Below the pieces are notes generated by a model. The model was not told where the DNA came from and searched no databases. It saw only the letters and a program-made list of their open reading frames with translations. The translations under genes were made by a program, and so were the position numbers. 44,986 nt of DNA from Bacillus multifaciens (GTDB lineage Bacteria > Bacillota > Bacilli > Bacillales > Bacillaceae_G), in contig NZ_JAVBXD010000035.1 in the NCBI RefSeq assembly GCF_030756675.1, positions 1-44,986 of the forward strand. The letters are read 5' to 3'. Below, piece after piece: positions 15,523-24,616 of the stretch (the first letter of the stretch is position 1; each line of letters starts with the position of its first letter).

Positions 15523-17241
15523 ATGAAAGTAGAAACACTTCCAGTTATTCAAGGGGAAAATAATTTGTTAAATTACGATGAAGCATATCGAAATTTTAAT
15601 TGGGAAGAAGTTAATCAAAATTTTTCTTGGCATGAAACTGGGCGAGTAAATATGGCTTATGAGGCCATTGATCGACATGCCAAATCCCACCGAAAAAATA
15701 AAGTAGCATTGTATTATCAAGATGGTGCGAGAAAAGAGAAATATACGTTTAAAGAAATGAAAGAATTGTCGAATAAAGCAGGAAATGTTTTGAAAAACTA
15801 TGGGGACGTTGAAAAAGGCGATCGCGTCTTTATTTTTATGCATCGTTCACCGGAATTATATTTTACTTTATTAGGTGCAATTAAGCTTGGGGCAATCGTT
15901 GGCCCATTATTTGAAGCTTTCATGGAAGCGGCTGTATGTGACCGCCTAGTGGATAGTGAAGCAAAGGTGCTTGTGACAACACCAGAATTGTTAGAACGTA
16001 TACCATTTAATGATTTACCAGCATTAAAAACAGTATTTGTTGTTGGGGAAGGTGTAGAAGAGGGCGGTAAAATTGTCGCATTTAATCCGCTTTTTGAACA
16101 AGCTTCTAATCAATTAAAAATAGAATGGCTTGGAAGAGAAGATGGGCTCATTTTGCATTATACATCTGGTTCAACAGGGAAACCAAAAGGGGTGCTGCAT
16201 GTTCAAAATGCAATGGTGCAGCATTATCAAACAGCAAAATGGGTGCTGGACTTAAAAGAAGATGATGTGTATTGGTGCACGGCAGATCCAGGCTGGGTAA
16301 CGGGAACATCATATGGTGTTTTTGCGCCTTGGTTAGTTGGAGCTTCTAACGTCGTTTTAGGCGGACGCTTTAGTCCAGACGCTTGGTATGAAACGCTTCA
16401 AGATTACGGTGTAACAGTTTGGTATAGCGCTCCGACAGCATTTCGTATGTTAATGGGTGCTGGTGATGATACGCTGAAGAAATATGATTTATCAAATCTT
16501 CGTCATATTTTGAGCGTTGGGGAACCGTTAAACCCAGAAGTAATTCGCTGGGCGATGAAAGTGTTCCATCTTCGTATTCATGATACGTGGTGGATGACGG
16601 AAACAGGAGGACAAGTTATCTGTAACTATCCTTGTATGGAAATTCGTCCAGGATCAATGGGAAAACCAATTCCAGGCGTGAAGGCAGCGATCGTCGATAA
16701 TGAAGGTAATGAATTGCCGCCATACACAATGGGGAACTTAGCAATTGGAAAAGGATGGCCATCGATGATGCGTGCTGTTTGGAATAACCCACAAAAATAT
16801 GAGTCTTATTTTATGCCAGGAGACTGGTATGTGTCAGGTGACTCTGCGTATATGGATGAAGATGGCTATTTCTGGTTCCAAGGGCGTATTGACGATGTCA
16901 TTATGACGTCTGGTGAACGTGTTGGTCCGTTTGAAGTAGAAAGTAAATTAATTGAACATACAGCAGTTGCGGAAGCAGGTGTTATCGGGATTCCAGATCC
17001 TGTACGCGGAGAAATTATTAAAGCGTTCATCGCACTGCGCGCAGGGTACGAACCATCTGAAGAATTAAAAGAAGACATTCGTCAATTTGTAAAAAAAGGA
17101 CTAGCTGCTCATGCGGCACCGAGACAAATTGAATTCCGAGATAAATTACCGAAAACGAGAAGCGGTAAAATTATGCGCCGTGTATTAAAGGCATGGGAGT
17201 TAAACTTACCAACAGGTGACTTGTCTACGATGGAAGATTAA
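15523..17241 (+). CDS. acsA: Acetyl-CoA synthetase, AMP-forming
   Basis: A 572-residue ANL-superfamily enzyme that converts acetate, ATP and CoA to acetyl-CoA by way of acetyl-AMP. Core motifs are the P-loop-like YTSGSTGKPKG (near residue 214), the WWMTETGG acetate/AMP motif, SGDSAYMDEDGYFWFQGR hinge region and the C-terminal PKTRSGKIMRR. The lysine in SGK is residue 549, the same number as the AcuA target in B. subtilis AcsA. Length equals the B. subtilis protein (572 aa). AGAAGGGGG precedes the ATG. The divergent acuABC operon encodes the enzymes that acetylate and deacetylate it. The 3' end and terminator have a decayed second copy at 18125-18219. Confidence 0.96.
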   Translation: MKVETLPVIQGENNLLNYDEAYRNFNWEEVNQNFSWHETGRVNMAYEAIDRHAKSHRKNKVALYYQDGARKEKYTFKEMKELSNKAGNVLKNYGDVEKGDRVFIFMHRSPELYFTLLGAIKLGAIVGPLFEAFMEAAVCDRLVDSEAKVLVTTPELLERIPFNDLPALKTVFVVGEGVEEGGKIVAFNPLFEQASNQLKIEWLGREDGLILHYTSGSTGKPKGVLHVQNAMVQHYQTAKWVLDLKEDDVYWCTADPGWVTGTSYGVFAPWLVGASNVVLGGRFSPDAWYETLQDYGVTVWYSAPTAFRMLMGAGDDTLKKYDLSNLRHILSVGEPLNPEVIRWAMKVFHLRIHDTWWMTETGGQVICNYPCMEIRPGSMGKPIPGVKAAIVDNEGNELPPYTMGNLAIGKGWPSMMRAVWNNPQKYESYFMPGDWYVSGDSAYMDEDGYFWFQGRIDDVIMTSGERVGPFEVESKLIEHTAVAEAGVIGIPDPVRGEIIKAFIALRAGYEPSEELKEDIRQFVKKGLAAHAAPRQIEFRDKLPKTRSGKIMRRVLKAWELNLPTGDLSTMED

Positions 17242-17283
17242 ACAAGAAAGGTCTGAACATTCTTCGTTCAGGCCTTTCTTGTT
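17241..17283 (+). terminator. Terminator of acsA
   Basis: 18-nt arms (17241-17258 with 17266-17283) pair completely with one G-T wobble and a 7-nt loop. The left arm starts at the last base of the stop codon. A homologous, co-varied copy lies at 18174-18219. Confidence 0.9.
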
Positions 17284-17401
17284 TAGAGTATAGTGAAGTT
17301 GTGTTCAAATTGTTCAGCGTTACATATAACTTATTAAAATACAGAAGAACATGGTTAATACAATGGTATAAAGAAAAGATTTAATCTGTGGAGGGATGTT
17401 A

Positions 17402-18028
17402 GTGACGCAATATTATCTTTTTGTTACTATGTCAATTTTTCTTATTATTTTGCCAGGACCTGATACGGGATTAGTAACTCAGAATACAATGCTGCATGGG
17501 AAACAAGGTGGAATGAAAACTGTTTTTGGTATTTTAAGTGGTTTAAGTATTCATACGTTAGCAGCTGTACTTGGGATTTCTGCAATTCTTGTTAAATCGG
17601 CATTTTTATTTTCTATTTTTAAGTATATTGGTGCTATTTATCTTATTTACTTAGGATGTGTATCATTATGGTCATTACGGAAGACTGGAAAACAAACAGA
17701 GGATAGTACAGTTAAAAATAAGTATCAAGGTGCTTCTTGCTTCCGACAAGGTTTTCTTACTAATTTGTTAAATCCAAAAGTAGCTATTTTCTTTCTAACG
17801 TTTTTACCGCAATTTATACAGCATGATGGGAATACGTTTTTTCAACTTTTTATTATGGGAATGACATATACAGTTTTAACCTTTTTATGGTTTATACTCT
17901 ATATTTATTTAATCAATGCAATTCGGACATGGATGAAAAAGCCGTCTACAGAGCGGGCTATTCAAGGGATAAGTGGTTTTGTACTTTTGGCATTTGGGAT
18001 TAAATTGGCGCTGGAAAAACGACCGTAA
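17402..18028 (+). CDS. LysE/RhtB-family amino-acid exporter
   Basis: A 208-residue inner-membrane exporter of the LysE family, with about six hydrophobic segments. The family signature near the N-terminus is LIILPGPDTGLVTQNTM, and the central LLNPKVAIFFLTFLPQF motif is equally typical. GAGGG at 17391-17395 is too close to the ATG at 17396, so the GTG at 17402 (6 nt spacing) is preferred. LysE relatives export lysine, threonine, homoserine or cysteine; the substrate here is unknown. It lies between acsA and a degenerate duplicate of the acsA 3' end, which suggests it was inserted or left by a rearrangement. Confidence 0.87.
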   Translation: MTQYYLFVTMSIFLIILPGPDTGLVTQNTMLHGKQGGMKTVFGILSGLSIHTLAAVLGISAILVKSAFLFSIFKYIGAIYLIYLGCVSLWSLRKTGKQTEDSTVKNKYQGASCFRQGFLTNLLNPKVAIFFLTFLPQFIQHDGNTFFQLFIMGMTYTVLTFLWFILYIYLINAIRTWMKKPSTERAIQGISGFVLLAFGIKLALEKRP

Positions 18029-18124
18029 TTACTTTTATAAGTAAAGCTCATCTCTTACTTATGGTTAGCTTTGTTAATCAATCCCCTGCTACACGTTAGG
18101 AGGGATAAAGCGAAACTAGGGAAA

Positions 18125-18173
18125 TTAAAGGCTGGGTAATTTACCAATAGGCGACTGTCTACGATGAAAGATT
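18125..18173 (+). pseudogene. Decayed duplicate of the acsA 3' end
   Basis: TTAAAGGC-TGGG, then TTTACCAATAGGCGACT and GTCTACGATGAAAGATTAAA, aligns with the last codons of acsA (about 17183-17243: ATTAAAGGCATGGG, CTTACCAACAGGTGACTT, GTCTACGATGGAAGATTAAA) with small deletions that destroy the frame. Similarity may extend weakly further left to about 18090. It is followed by a terminator homologous to the acsA terminator. Confidence 0.85.
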
Positions 18174-18219
18174 AAATAAGCAAGTTCTGAATCAAGTATA
18201 GTTCAGAACTTGCTTATTT
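18174..18219 (+). terminator. Terminator after the LysE gene, homologous to the acsA terminator
   Basis: A perfect 18-bp stem (18174-18191 with 18202-18219) and 10-nt loop. Against the acsA terminator the arms differ at three positions on the left and four on the right, and every change keeps or improves pairing. This indicates it has stayed functional while the coding relic decayed. Confidence 0.9.
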
Positions 18220-18264
18220 TAAGTAGGTTATTATAAAAACGAAAAAAGAAATAAAATAATTTTT

Positions 18265-18293
18265 TGAACCATTTGCCTCCATCATTTGTATAA
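18265..18293 (+). promoter_or_regulatory. Possible ECF-type promoter of the sigma-factor operon
   Basis: TGAACC (18265-18270), a 16-bp spacer and TGTATAA (18287-18293) resemble the TGAAAC/CGTC-type layout of Bacillus ECF promoters. The best SigA reading (TTGAAC with TATAAG) has a 19-bp spacer, which is poor. Autoregulation by the downstream ECF sigma factor is therefore plausible but inferred. Confidence 0.4.
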
Positions 18294-18326
18294 GTTTATG
18301 AAAGAATAAATTAGGGGGCGCTTCAT

Positions 18327-18782
18327 ATGTCGAATAAATGGATGCTTTCATTCGTTTTGATCAGTATTACAATCGTAATTGCTTTAGGTACACTTTTGCC
18401 TATAGCGATAGGATTTAAAGTTTCAATGATTACGTTAGCGTGTATGATGATTGTTATATTTTCAATCCTTATCCCATTTGATAAGAAATATATTGTACGA
18501 AAAGCCGGGAATAAAATCGATTTTACAAAAACAAAAGTATACTTTCGTTGGAATGTATTTGATACCATATCTGTCTGTATTGCGGTGTACGCTTGTATAT
18601 GCGTATATGTGTTATTTTTCTTAGTTTCAAGCGGATTAACAGTTCAAAATCCATATGTGCAATTTTTTACGAATCAAGCGCTGGTTTGGACATTAGTCGC
18701 AAGTATTTATTTAATTAGCCGAATCTCTTTAACGTTAAAGGGGATAAAGGAGATTAAACAACATGGCGCAAATTGGGATTGA
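18327..18782 (+). CDS. Four-helix membrane protein, first gene of an ECF sigma operon
   Basis: A 151-residue membrane protein with four predicted helices (about 6-24, 29-47, 84-108 and 117-137) and a polar, basic cytoplasmic loop between helices 2 and 3 (PFDKKYIVRKAGNKIDFTKT). I do not recognise the family. AGGGGGCG lies upstream of the ATG. Its 3' end overlaps the sigma-factor gene by 20 nt and contains that gene's ribosome binding site, so expression is coupled. It could be a signal sensor or a sigma regulator by context; no sequence motif shows this. Confidence 0.75.
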   Translation: MSNKWMLSFVLISITIVIALGTLLPIAIGFKVSMITLACMMIVIFSILIPFDKKYIVRKAGNKIDFTKTKVYFRWNVFDTISVCIAVYACICVYVLFFLVSSGLTVQNPYVQFFTNQALVWTLVASIYLISRISLTLKGIKEIKQHGANWD

Positions 18783-19308
18783 GGAGGAGTTGATGCTCTC
18801 CTATCAAAAAGGAGATGAACAAGCAGGGGAACGGTTATATGTTTTAATCAAACCTGCGTTATATACTTTTTTATATCGTTTTAATCGTGATGAACAGTTG
18901 AGTCAAGATCTCGTCCAAGATACGTTCCTTACATTAGAACGTAAGAAGAAAATGTATGATGTTGAAAAGGGGAAAGTGAAAACGTATTTGTTTCAAATTG
19001 CATATCGGTTAATGATCAATAAGCTTAATCGTAGAAAAAAATGGCGTTCGCTTCTTCCTTTTTTTATTCCGATTGAAGAGAAGGAGATTTCAAAAGAAGA
19101 TCGTTTTACGATTCGAGAAGCTATTTTGAAAGTTCCAGAAGAACAGCGAGCTGTTCTGATTCTTTCGTATTATCATGATATGCCTCATAAGGAAATTGCT
19201 GATGTATTAGGTATTCCGATAGGGACGGTTAAATCAAGATTGCATCATGGAATAAAAAAATTGAAGCAATTGCTGGAGGTGGATGAAATTGAACGAAAAT
19301 CCCTTTGA
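18763..19308 (+). CDS. ECF-type RNA polymerase sigma factor
   Basis: A 181-residue sigma-70 family protein of ECF architecture. Region 2 spans about residues 20-85 (DQLSQDLVQDTFLTL-like helix and KVKTYLFQIAYRLMINKLNR), and region 4 about 120-175 with PEEQRAVLILSYYHDMPHKE and the DNA-recognition helix GIPIGTVKSRLHHGIKKL. Regions 1 and 3 are absent. AAAGGAG lies 8-9 nt upstream of the ATG, inside the preceding gene. The downstream gene overlaps its 3' end, the normal position for a cognate anti-sigma factor. It does not match a named Bacillus sigma factor that I can identify. Confidence 0.88.
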   Translation: MAQIGIEEELMLSYQKGDEQAGERLYVLIKPALYTFLYRFNRDEQLSQDLVQDTFLTLERKKKMYDVEKGKVKTYLFQIAYRLMINKLNRRKKWRSLLPFFIPIEEKEISKEDRFTIREAILKVPEEQRAVLILSYYHDMPHKEIADVLGIPIGTVKSRLHHGIKKLKQLLEVDEIERKSL

Positions 19309-19531
19309 TAAAGAATATAGATTGAAGCAATGTTTAGATAGTGATCATGTGGAAGTTCCTGATTTTCCGCAAAAAGTGAATAGTGGAGATCGATTTTTAC
19401 GCTTTCTTGCGTCTCCAGCTAAAGATCCTGTTGAAGCGACAATTGGTAATGATTTATCAATTGTGTTTCACATATCTCTGTTAGCAAGTGTTCCGCTTCT
19501 TTCTTTATTGACGATACTCATTGCCAACTAG
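19289..19531 (+). CDS. Small membrane-anchored protein, candidate anti-sigma factor
   Basis: An 80-residue protein with a polar, acidic N-terminal part of about 57 residues and one C-terminal membrane helix (VFHISLLASVPLLSLLTILI). GGAGGTGG at 19275-19282 gives 6-8 nt spacing to the TTG at 19289; an ATG at 19283 in the same frame is too close. It overlaps the sigma gene by 20 nt. There is no zinc-binding HXXXCXXC motif, so it is not a classical ZAS anti-sigma factor. By position it could hold the sigma factor at the membrane, with the membrane protein at 18327 as partner; this is inference. Confidence 0.7.
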   Translation: MNENPFDKEYRLKQCLDSDHVEVPDFPQKVNSGDRFLRFLASPAKDPVEATIGNDLSIVFHISLLASVPLLSLLTILIAN

Positions 19532-19559
19532 TAAGTATAAGAGAAATTTTGGGCTGTAT

Positions 19560-19589
19560 TTGACAGGCATATACAAATGATGTTATAAA
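19560..19589 (+). promoter_or_regulatory. SigA promoter of tyrS
   Basis: A perfect TTGACA (19560-19565), an 18-bp spacer and TATAAA (19584-19589), directly upstream of the T-box leader. Confidence 0.8.
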
Positions 19590-19599
19590 GAGAAGTATA

Positions 19600-21152
<1,553 letters not shown>

Positions 21153-21157
21153 CATGC

Positions 21158-21187
21158 CAAAAAGCGTAAGAGTCCTTACGCTTTTTG
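21158..21187 (+). terminator. Terminator of tyrS
   Basis: Perfect 13-bp arms CAAAAAGCGTAAG (21158-21170) and CTTACGCTTTTTG (21175-21187) with a 4-nt loop. Confidence 0.85.
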
Positions 21188-21213
21188 TCTGTTAAGAGAG
21201 AGGAGTTCATGTT

Positions 21214-21780
21214 ATGGATATTCAGGCAATTTTAGAAGAGTATGTATTAAATCCAGAGAAGTTAATGAAATTTGGGGGAATTATTCTTAAAATCATTCTT
21301 ATTTTTATTGTGGCAAAAATGATTATTCGCGTCACTAATGTAGGAATTGAACAAATTTTTAAGATGAGCAGCAAAGCCCCTGTACGTACGAATGAAAGAC
21401 GTGAGGCGACGTTAACGAAGCTTTGTCAAAATATTGTTCATTATGTTGTGTACTTCATGGTTGTTATGACGGTTTTAGAAACAGTAGGAATCGATATTAA
21501 AGCGCTTCTTGCTGGGGTGAGTGTTGCTGGTTTAGCAATTGGTTTTGGAGCACAAAACTTAGTAAAAGACATTGTAACAGGATTCTTCATTATTTTTGAA
21601 GATCAATTTTCAGTTGGCGATAAAGTGAAAATTAATGATATTGACGGTGTCATCGAAGAAGTAGGGCTTCGTACGACGCAGTTAGTTGCAGAAAACGGGG
21701 AGATTTATTTCATTTCAAACAGTTCAATTACAAAAGTTGCGAACTACTCTTTAGGTGAAAAACGTAAAGAGATAGCGTAA
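21214..21780 (+). CDS. Short MscS-family mechanosensitive channel
   Basis: A 188-residue MscS-type channel. Hydrophobic segments lie at about 22-42, 66-86 and 92-115; the last contains the pore motif (SVAGLAIGFGAQNLVKDIVT). A beta domain follows (FSVGDKVKINDIDGVIEEVG, then LRTTQLVAENGEIYFISNS). The protein ends after VANYSLGEKRKEIA, just where the C-terminal alpha/beta vestibule domain of typical 260-290-residue MscS proteins would begin. It therefore looks truncated, or is a naturally short form. A dispersed repeat begins about 33 bp after the stop. GAGAGGAG lies 7 nt before the ATG. Confidence 0.85.
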   Translation: MDIQAILEEYVLNPEKLMKFGGIILKIILIFIVAKMIIRVTNVGIEQIFKMSSKAPVRTNERREATLTKLCQNIVHYVVYFMVVMTVLETVGIDIKALLAGVSVAGLAIGFGAQNLVKDIVTGFFIIFEDQFSVGDKVKINDIDGVIEEVGLRTTQLVAENGEIYFISNSSITKVANYSLGEKRKEIA

Positions 21781-21812
21781 GAATATATATAAATACAAAT
21801 TGAAAAAATGAC

Positions 21813-21920
21813 ATAAAAAAACCTTTTCTTTTTAGTGGGGATGAGAGCAACTGGCTATGCATAGAAGCGGTCAGTTCCTTTTCCTGCCACGTGCAGAGTT
21901 TAAAACAAAGAGAAAAAGAA
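21813..21920 (+). repeat. Dispersed repeat, full-length (copy 5 of 6)
   Basis: Reads ACCTTTTCTTTTTAGTGGGG, ATGAGAGCAACTGGCTATGC, ATAGAAGCGGTCAGTTCC, TTTTCCTGCCACGTGCAGAG, then an A-rich tail. It is the only complete copy on the plus strand and follows the short MscS gene. Confidence 0.75.
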
Positions 21921-21924
21921 AGTA

Positions 21925-22031
21925 GCTGTTATGGGGTATTTTCCATAACAGCGGTGTATATGGCGAAAAAATAAAACGGATATATATGGAAGTAAACAAA
22001 AGACTTTGGTATCATGCCGAAGTCTTTTGTT
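21925..22031 (+). terminator. Two consecutive hairpins downstream of the repeat
   Basis: GCTGTTATGG (21925-21934) pairs perfectly with CCATAACAGC (21943-21952) over an 8-nt loop, without a T tract. Then CAAAAGACTT (21997-22006) pairs with the GAAGTCTTTTG arm ending near 22029 and is followed by a T run. The second is a standard terminator shape, more than 200 bp after the channel gene, with the repeat in between. Confidence 0.55.
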
Positions 22032-22119
22032 TTAAAATTTTCCGTATGTTCACTTCAAGTTCATAACAGGCGTGTATGCTGTAAGTATCAAAAGTGATAG
22101 AAAAGAGGGAGTTATCTAT

Positions 22120-22272
22120 ATGTCACTAGAAGCATTAATTATTTTTTCGTTACTAAATGCAGGCCAACTAGCAGAGAACGAACAAAATCAATTACAAAAA
22201 AATAATAGTGAACAACATGTTTATGTAGAGAAACAAGAAGTGAATCAAACGATGAATATAAAAATGAAATAA
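22120..22272 (+). CDS. Small protein of unknown function (50 aa)
   Basis: A 50-residue ORF starting at an ATG with GAGGGA about 8 nt upstream. The first 16 residues are hydrophobic (MSLEALIIFSLLNAGQ), and the rest is polar, rich in Glu, Asn and Gln. No family is recognised. It ends about 35 bp before the shared terminator with rpsD. The start signal and lack of overlap with other genes support it moderately. Confidence 0.45.
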   Translation: MSLEALIIFSLLNAGQLAENEQNQLQKNNSEQHVYVEKQEVNQTMNIKMK

Positions 22273-22305
22273 AGTGAAACTGCGAGATAAATATGTTTAT
22301 ACAAC

Positions 22306-22336
22306 GAAAAAAGCCAATCCAAAAGGATTGGCTTTT
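22306..22336 (-). terminator. Terminator of rpsD
   Basis: AAAAGCCAATCC (22309-22320) pairs perfectly with GGATTGGCTTTT (22325-22336). On the minus strand the hairpin runs into a T tract (complement of 22306-22312). It may also stop the small plus-strand gene. Confidence 0.8.
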
Positions 22337-22341
22337 CGTCA

Positions 22342-22944
22342 TTAACGAGAGTAGAACTCTACGATTAACGCTTCGTTGATTTCAGCAGCTAACTCAGCGC
22401 GCTCTGGTAAGCGAGTGAAAGTAGCTTCTAATTTGTCAGCATCGAAAGTTAAGTACTCAGGTACGAAGTTGTTAACTTCGATAGCTTCTTTAACTACAGC
22501 TAGGTTTAGAGACTTTTCGCGAACGCTGATTGTTTGGCCTGGTTTAACGCGGTAAGATGGGATATCTACGCGAGCGCCATCTACCATGATGTGACCGTGG
22601 TTTACTAATTGACGAGCAGCGCGACGAGTGCGAGCTAAGCCCATGCGGTAAACTAGGTTGTCAAGGCGAGCTTCAAGAAGGATCATGAAGTTTTCACCGT
22701 GTTTACCCATCATTTTACCAGCTTGGTCAAATGTGCGACGGAATTGACGCTCAGTCATGCCGTACATGTGACGAAGTTTTTGTTTTTCTTGTAATTGTAA
22801 ACCGTATTCTGAAAGTTTCTTACGTTGGTTAGGACCGTGTGGACCTGGTGCGTAAGGGCGTTTTTCTAATTCTTTACCTGTGCCGCTTAGAGAGATTCCA
22901 AGACGACGAGAAAGTTTCCAAGATGGACCTGTATAACGAGCCAT
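22342..22944 (-). CDS. rpsD: 30S ribosomal protein S4
   Basis: A 200-residue primary 16S rRNA-binding protein that starts assembly of the 30S body and also represses its own mRNA in Bacillus. It shows the family N-terminus ([20 protein letters not shown]), the globular domain with [15 protein letters not shown], and the S4 RNA-binding module ([40 protein letters not shown]). AAAGGAGGAG precedes the ATG. In Bacillus rpsD is monocistronic and away from the alpha operon, as here. No zinc-binding cysteines are present (the C- form). Confidence 0.97.
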   Translation of the reverse strand: MARYTGPSWKLSRRLGISLSGTGKELEKRPYAPGPHGPNQRKKLSEYGLQLQEKQKLRHMYGMTERQFRRTFDQAGKMMGKHGENFMILLEARLDNLVYRMGLARTRRAARQLVNHGHIMVDGARVDIPSYRVKPGQTISVREKSLNLAVVKEAIEVNNFVPEYLTFDADKLEATFTRLPERAELAAEINEALIVEFYSR

Positions 22945-23079
22945 GAATGACTCCTCCTTTAAAATGTTTTTATTTTTGTAAAATAAAAACAGACGTAATT
23001 GACATTTATGCGTATTTCATTTTCATGTATCCTCGCTCCAGCAGCAGGGAGTTACACGATACACCTCATCGTGAGGAAC
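22945..23079 (-). promoter_or_regulatory. rpsD 5' leader, Firmicute S4 autoregulatory element
   Basis: The untranslated leader runs about 135 nt from the promoter to rpsD. On the minus strand it contains CCTCACGATGAGG, TGTATCGTGTAACTCCCTGC and TGCTGGAGCGAGGATACATG, which fold into paired elements (ATCGTG with CACGAT; GTATC with GATAC) like the S4-binding pseudoknot leader described for Bacillus rpsD. An ORF read across it on the plus strand is not considered real. Confidence 0.65.
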
Positions 23080-23108
23080 AAAATACAAACAATAAACTCA
23101 CATTACAA
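23080..23108 (-). promoter_or_regulatory. SigA promoter of rpsD
   Basis: On the minus strand: TTGTAA (complement of 23103-23108), a 17-bp spacer and TATTTT (complement of 23080-23085). It places the start of transcription just before the S4 leader. Confidence 0.6.
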
Positions 23109-23295
23109 GGCTGCCTTTTTATTTTACACAAAGGCTATTATATCTGTTTATTAGGAGAGAGTCAAGAACATCGAATTTCATTTTATACATTCAAATTTTG
23201 GAAAAATGCAAGAAGGAATTTTGTAAATGCTCATGGAAAGGATAGTAACAGATAGAAAACGCTTACATAAGATGGGATATAAGGGGGATGTTTGC

Positions 23296-24471
23296 ATGAA
23301 AAAGAAACATATCGAAACGACGTTAATTCATCATGGGTATGATGCGGCGCAGCATAAAGGAAGTTTAACACCGCCGTTATTTCAAACATCTACGTATACA
23401 TTTGAAACAGCGCAGCAAGGAGAAGCAAGCTTTGCTGGGTATGATTCAGCTTATATTTATTCTAGACTTGGAAATCCGACAGTTGAGTTATTTGAGGAAA
23501 GAATGGCAGCGTTAGAAGAAGGAGAAGCGGCACTTGCGTTTGGCTCCGGTATGGCAGCTATTTCAGGAACACTTTTTGCCTTTTTAAAAGCTGGAGATCA
23601 TATTGTTTGTTCGAATGGCTTATACGGTTGTACGTATGGATTTTTAGAAATGTTGGAAGAGAAATTTACAATTACGCATACATTATGCGAAATGGAAACT
23701 GAAGAGGAGATAAAAAATAGTATTGGGCCGAATACAAAAATCATTTTTGTAGAAACACCGATTAATCCAACGATGAAATTGATTGATTTAGAACTTGTCG
23801 TCAAAGTAGCTAAGCAGCATGGACTGCTCGTTATTGTGGATAATACATTTTGTTCACCGTACTTGCAAAGACCGCTTACAATAGGCTGTGATATCGTCCT
23901 GCATAGTGCGACAAAATATATTGGCGGTCATGGTGATGTTGTGGCCGGTGTTACAATTTGTAAAACGAATGAGCTTGCCGAAAAAATTCGTCCGATTCGT
24001 AAAGATGTTGGCGGGATTATGGCACCGTTTGATGCATGGTTACTTTTACGAGGTTTAAAAACATTAGCAGTTCGAATGGATCGTCATTCTGACAATGCCG
24101 AAAAAATTGCTGCTTTTCTTCGAAATCATGAACTAGTAGAAGATGTTTGGTATCCGGAAGGAATGCTTGCAAATAAACAAATGAAGCGCGGGGGCGGTGT
24201 ACTGTCGTTTACAGTAAAAGGAGGAAAAGCAGAGGCACAAGCTATAATGGATAACTTAAAATTAATTGCCATTGCAGTGAGTCTTGGTGATACAGAAACG
24301 TTAATTCAGCACCCAGCAACGATGACACATGCGGTCATTCCGAAACACGTTCGTGAGCAAATGGGTATTTCTGATAACTTATTACGCCTATCTGCAGGGC
24401 TTGAGTCCTGGGAAGATATTGTAAGAGACTTAGCGCAAGCACTGCAAAAAGAAAAAACGGCTTTATCGTAA
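23296..24471 (+). CDS. megL: Methionine gamma-lyase (PLP trans-sulfuration family)
   Basis: A 391-residue PLP enzyme of the cystathionine gamma-synthase/lyase family. PLP-binding Lys207 lies in SATKYIGGH. The methionine gamma-lyase-type cysteine is C112 in LYGCTYG; its 95-residue spacing from the PLP lysine equals that of the Pseudomonas enzyme (C116/K211). This favours cleavage of methionine to methanethiol, 2-oxobutyrate and ammonia over cystathionine metabolism, although related activities cannot be excluded. AAGGGGGATG lies before the ATG at 23296; 23 upstream in-frame codons lack a site. It stands alone and converges on msrC, which regenerates free methionine. Confidence 0.88.
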   Translation: MKKKHIETTLIHHGYDAAQHKGSLTPPLFQTSTYTFETAQQGEASFAGYDSAYIYSRLGNPTVELFEERMAALEEGEAALAFGSGMAAISGTLFAFLKAGDHIVCSNGLYGCTYGFLEMLEEKFTITHTLCEMETEEEIKNSIGPNTKIIFVETPINPTMKLIDLELVVKVAKQHGLLVIVDNTFCSPYLQRPLTIGCDIVLHSATKYIGGHGDVVAGVTICKTNELAEKIRPIRKDVGGIMAPFDAWLLLRGLKTLAVRMDRHSDNAEKIAAFLRNHELVEDVWYPEGMLANKQMKRGGGVLSFTVKGGKAEAQAIMDNLKLIAIAVSLGDTETLIQHPATMTHAVIPKHVREQMGISDNLLRLSAGLESWEDIVRDLAQALQKEKTALS

Positions 24472-24489
24472 GAAAAATACTGTCTACCA

Positions 24490-24572
24490 AATATATCGAC
24501 CGTTCTTTGCAATATGTCGGCGATTTTCATAATATATCGACCGTTTTTTAGAATATATCGGCGATTCGACAC
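24490..24572. repeat. Four tandem 20-21-bp units
   Basis: Units begin at 24490, 24511, 24531 and 24552. Units 1 and 3 read AATATATCGACCGTT; units 2 and 4 read AATATRTCGGCGATT, each followed by 5-6 variable bases. Neighbouring units form an imperfect inverted repeat (ATCGACCG with CGGCGAT), so the array is also two 41-bp quasi-palindromes. Confidence 0.8.
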
Positions 24573-24616
24573 GATATAAAGATTCTTCGGCTATGTTCGA
24601 TACAACGAGTGCACTA

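Noticed and set aside
22947-23255. 102-residue plus-strand ORF upstream of megL
   Set aside because: It lies across the rpsD leader and promoter on the opposite strand, has no proper ribosome binding site and has an unlikely composition.
24490-24572. Repeat array considered as a short CRISPR
   Set aside because: Units are about 21 bp, adjoin almost directly with only 5-6 variable bases, and no cas genes are in the window.
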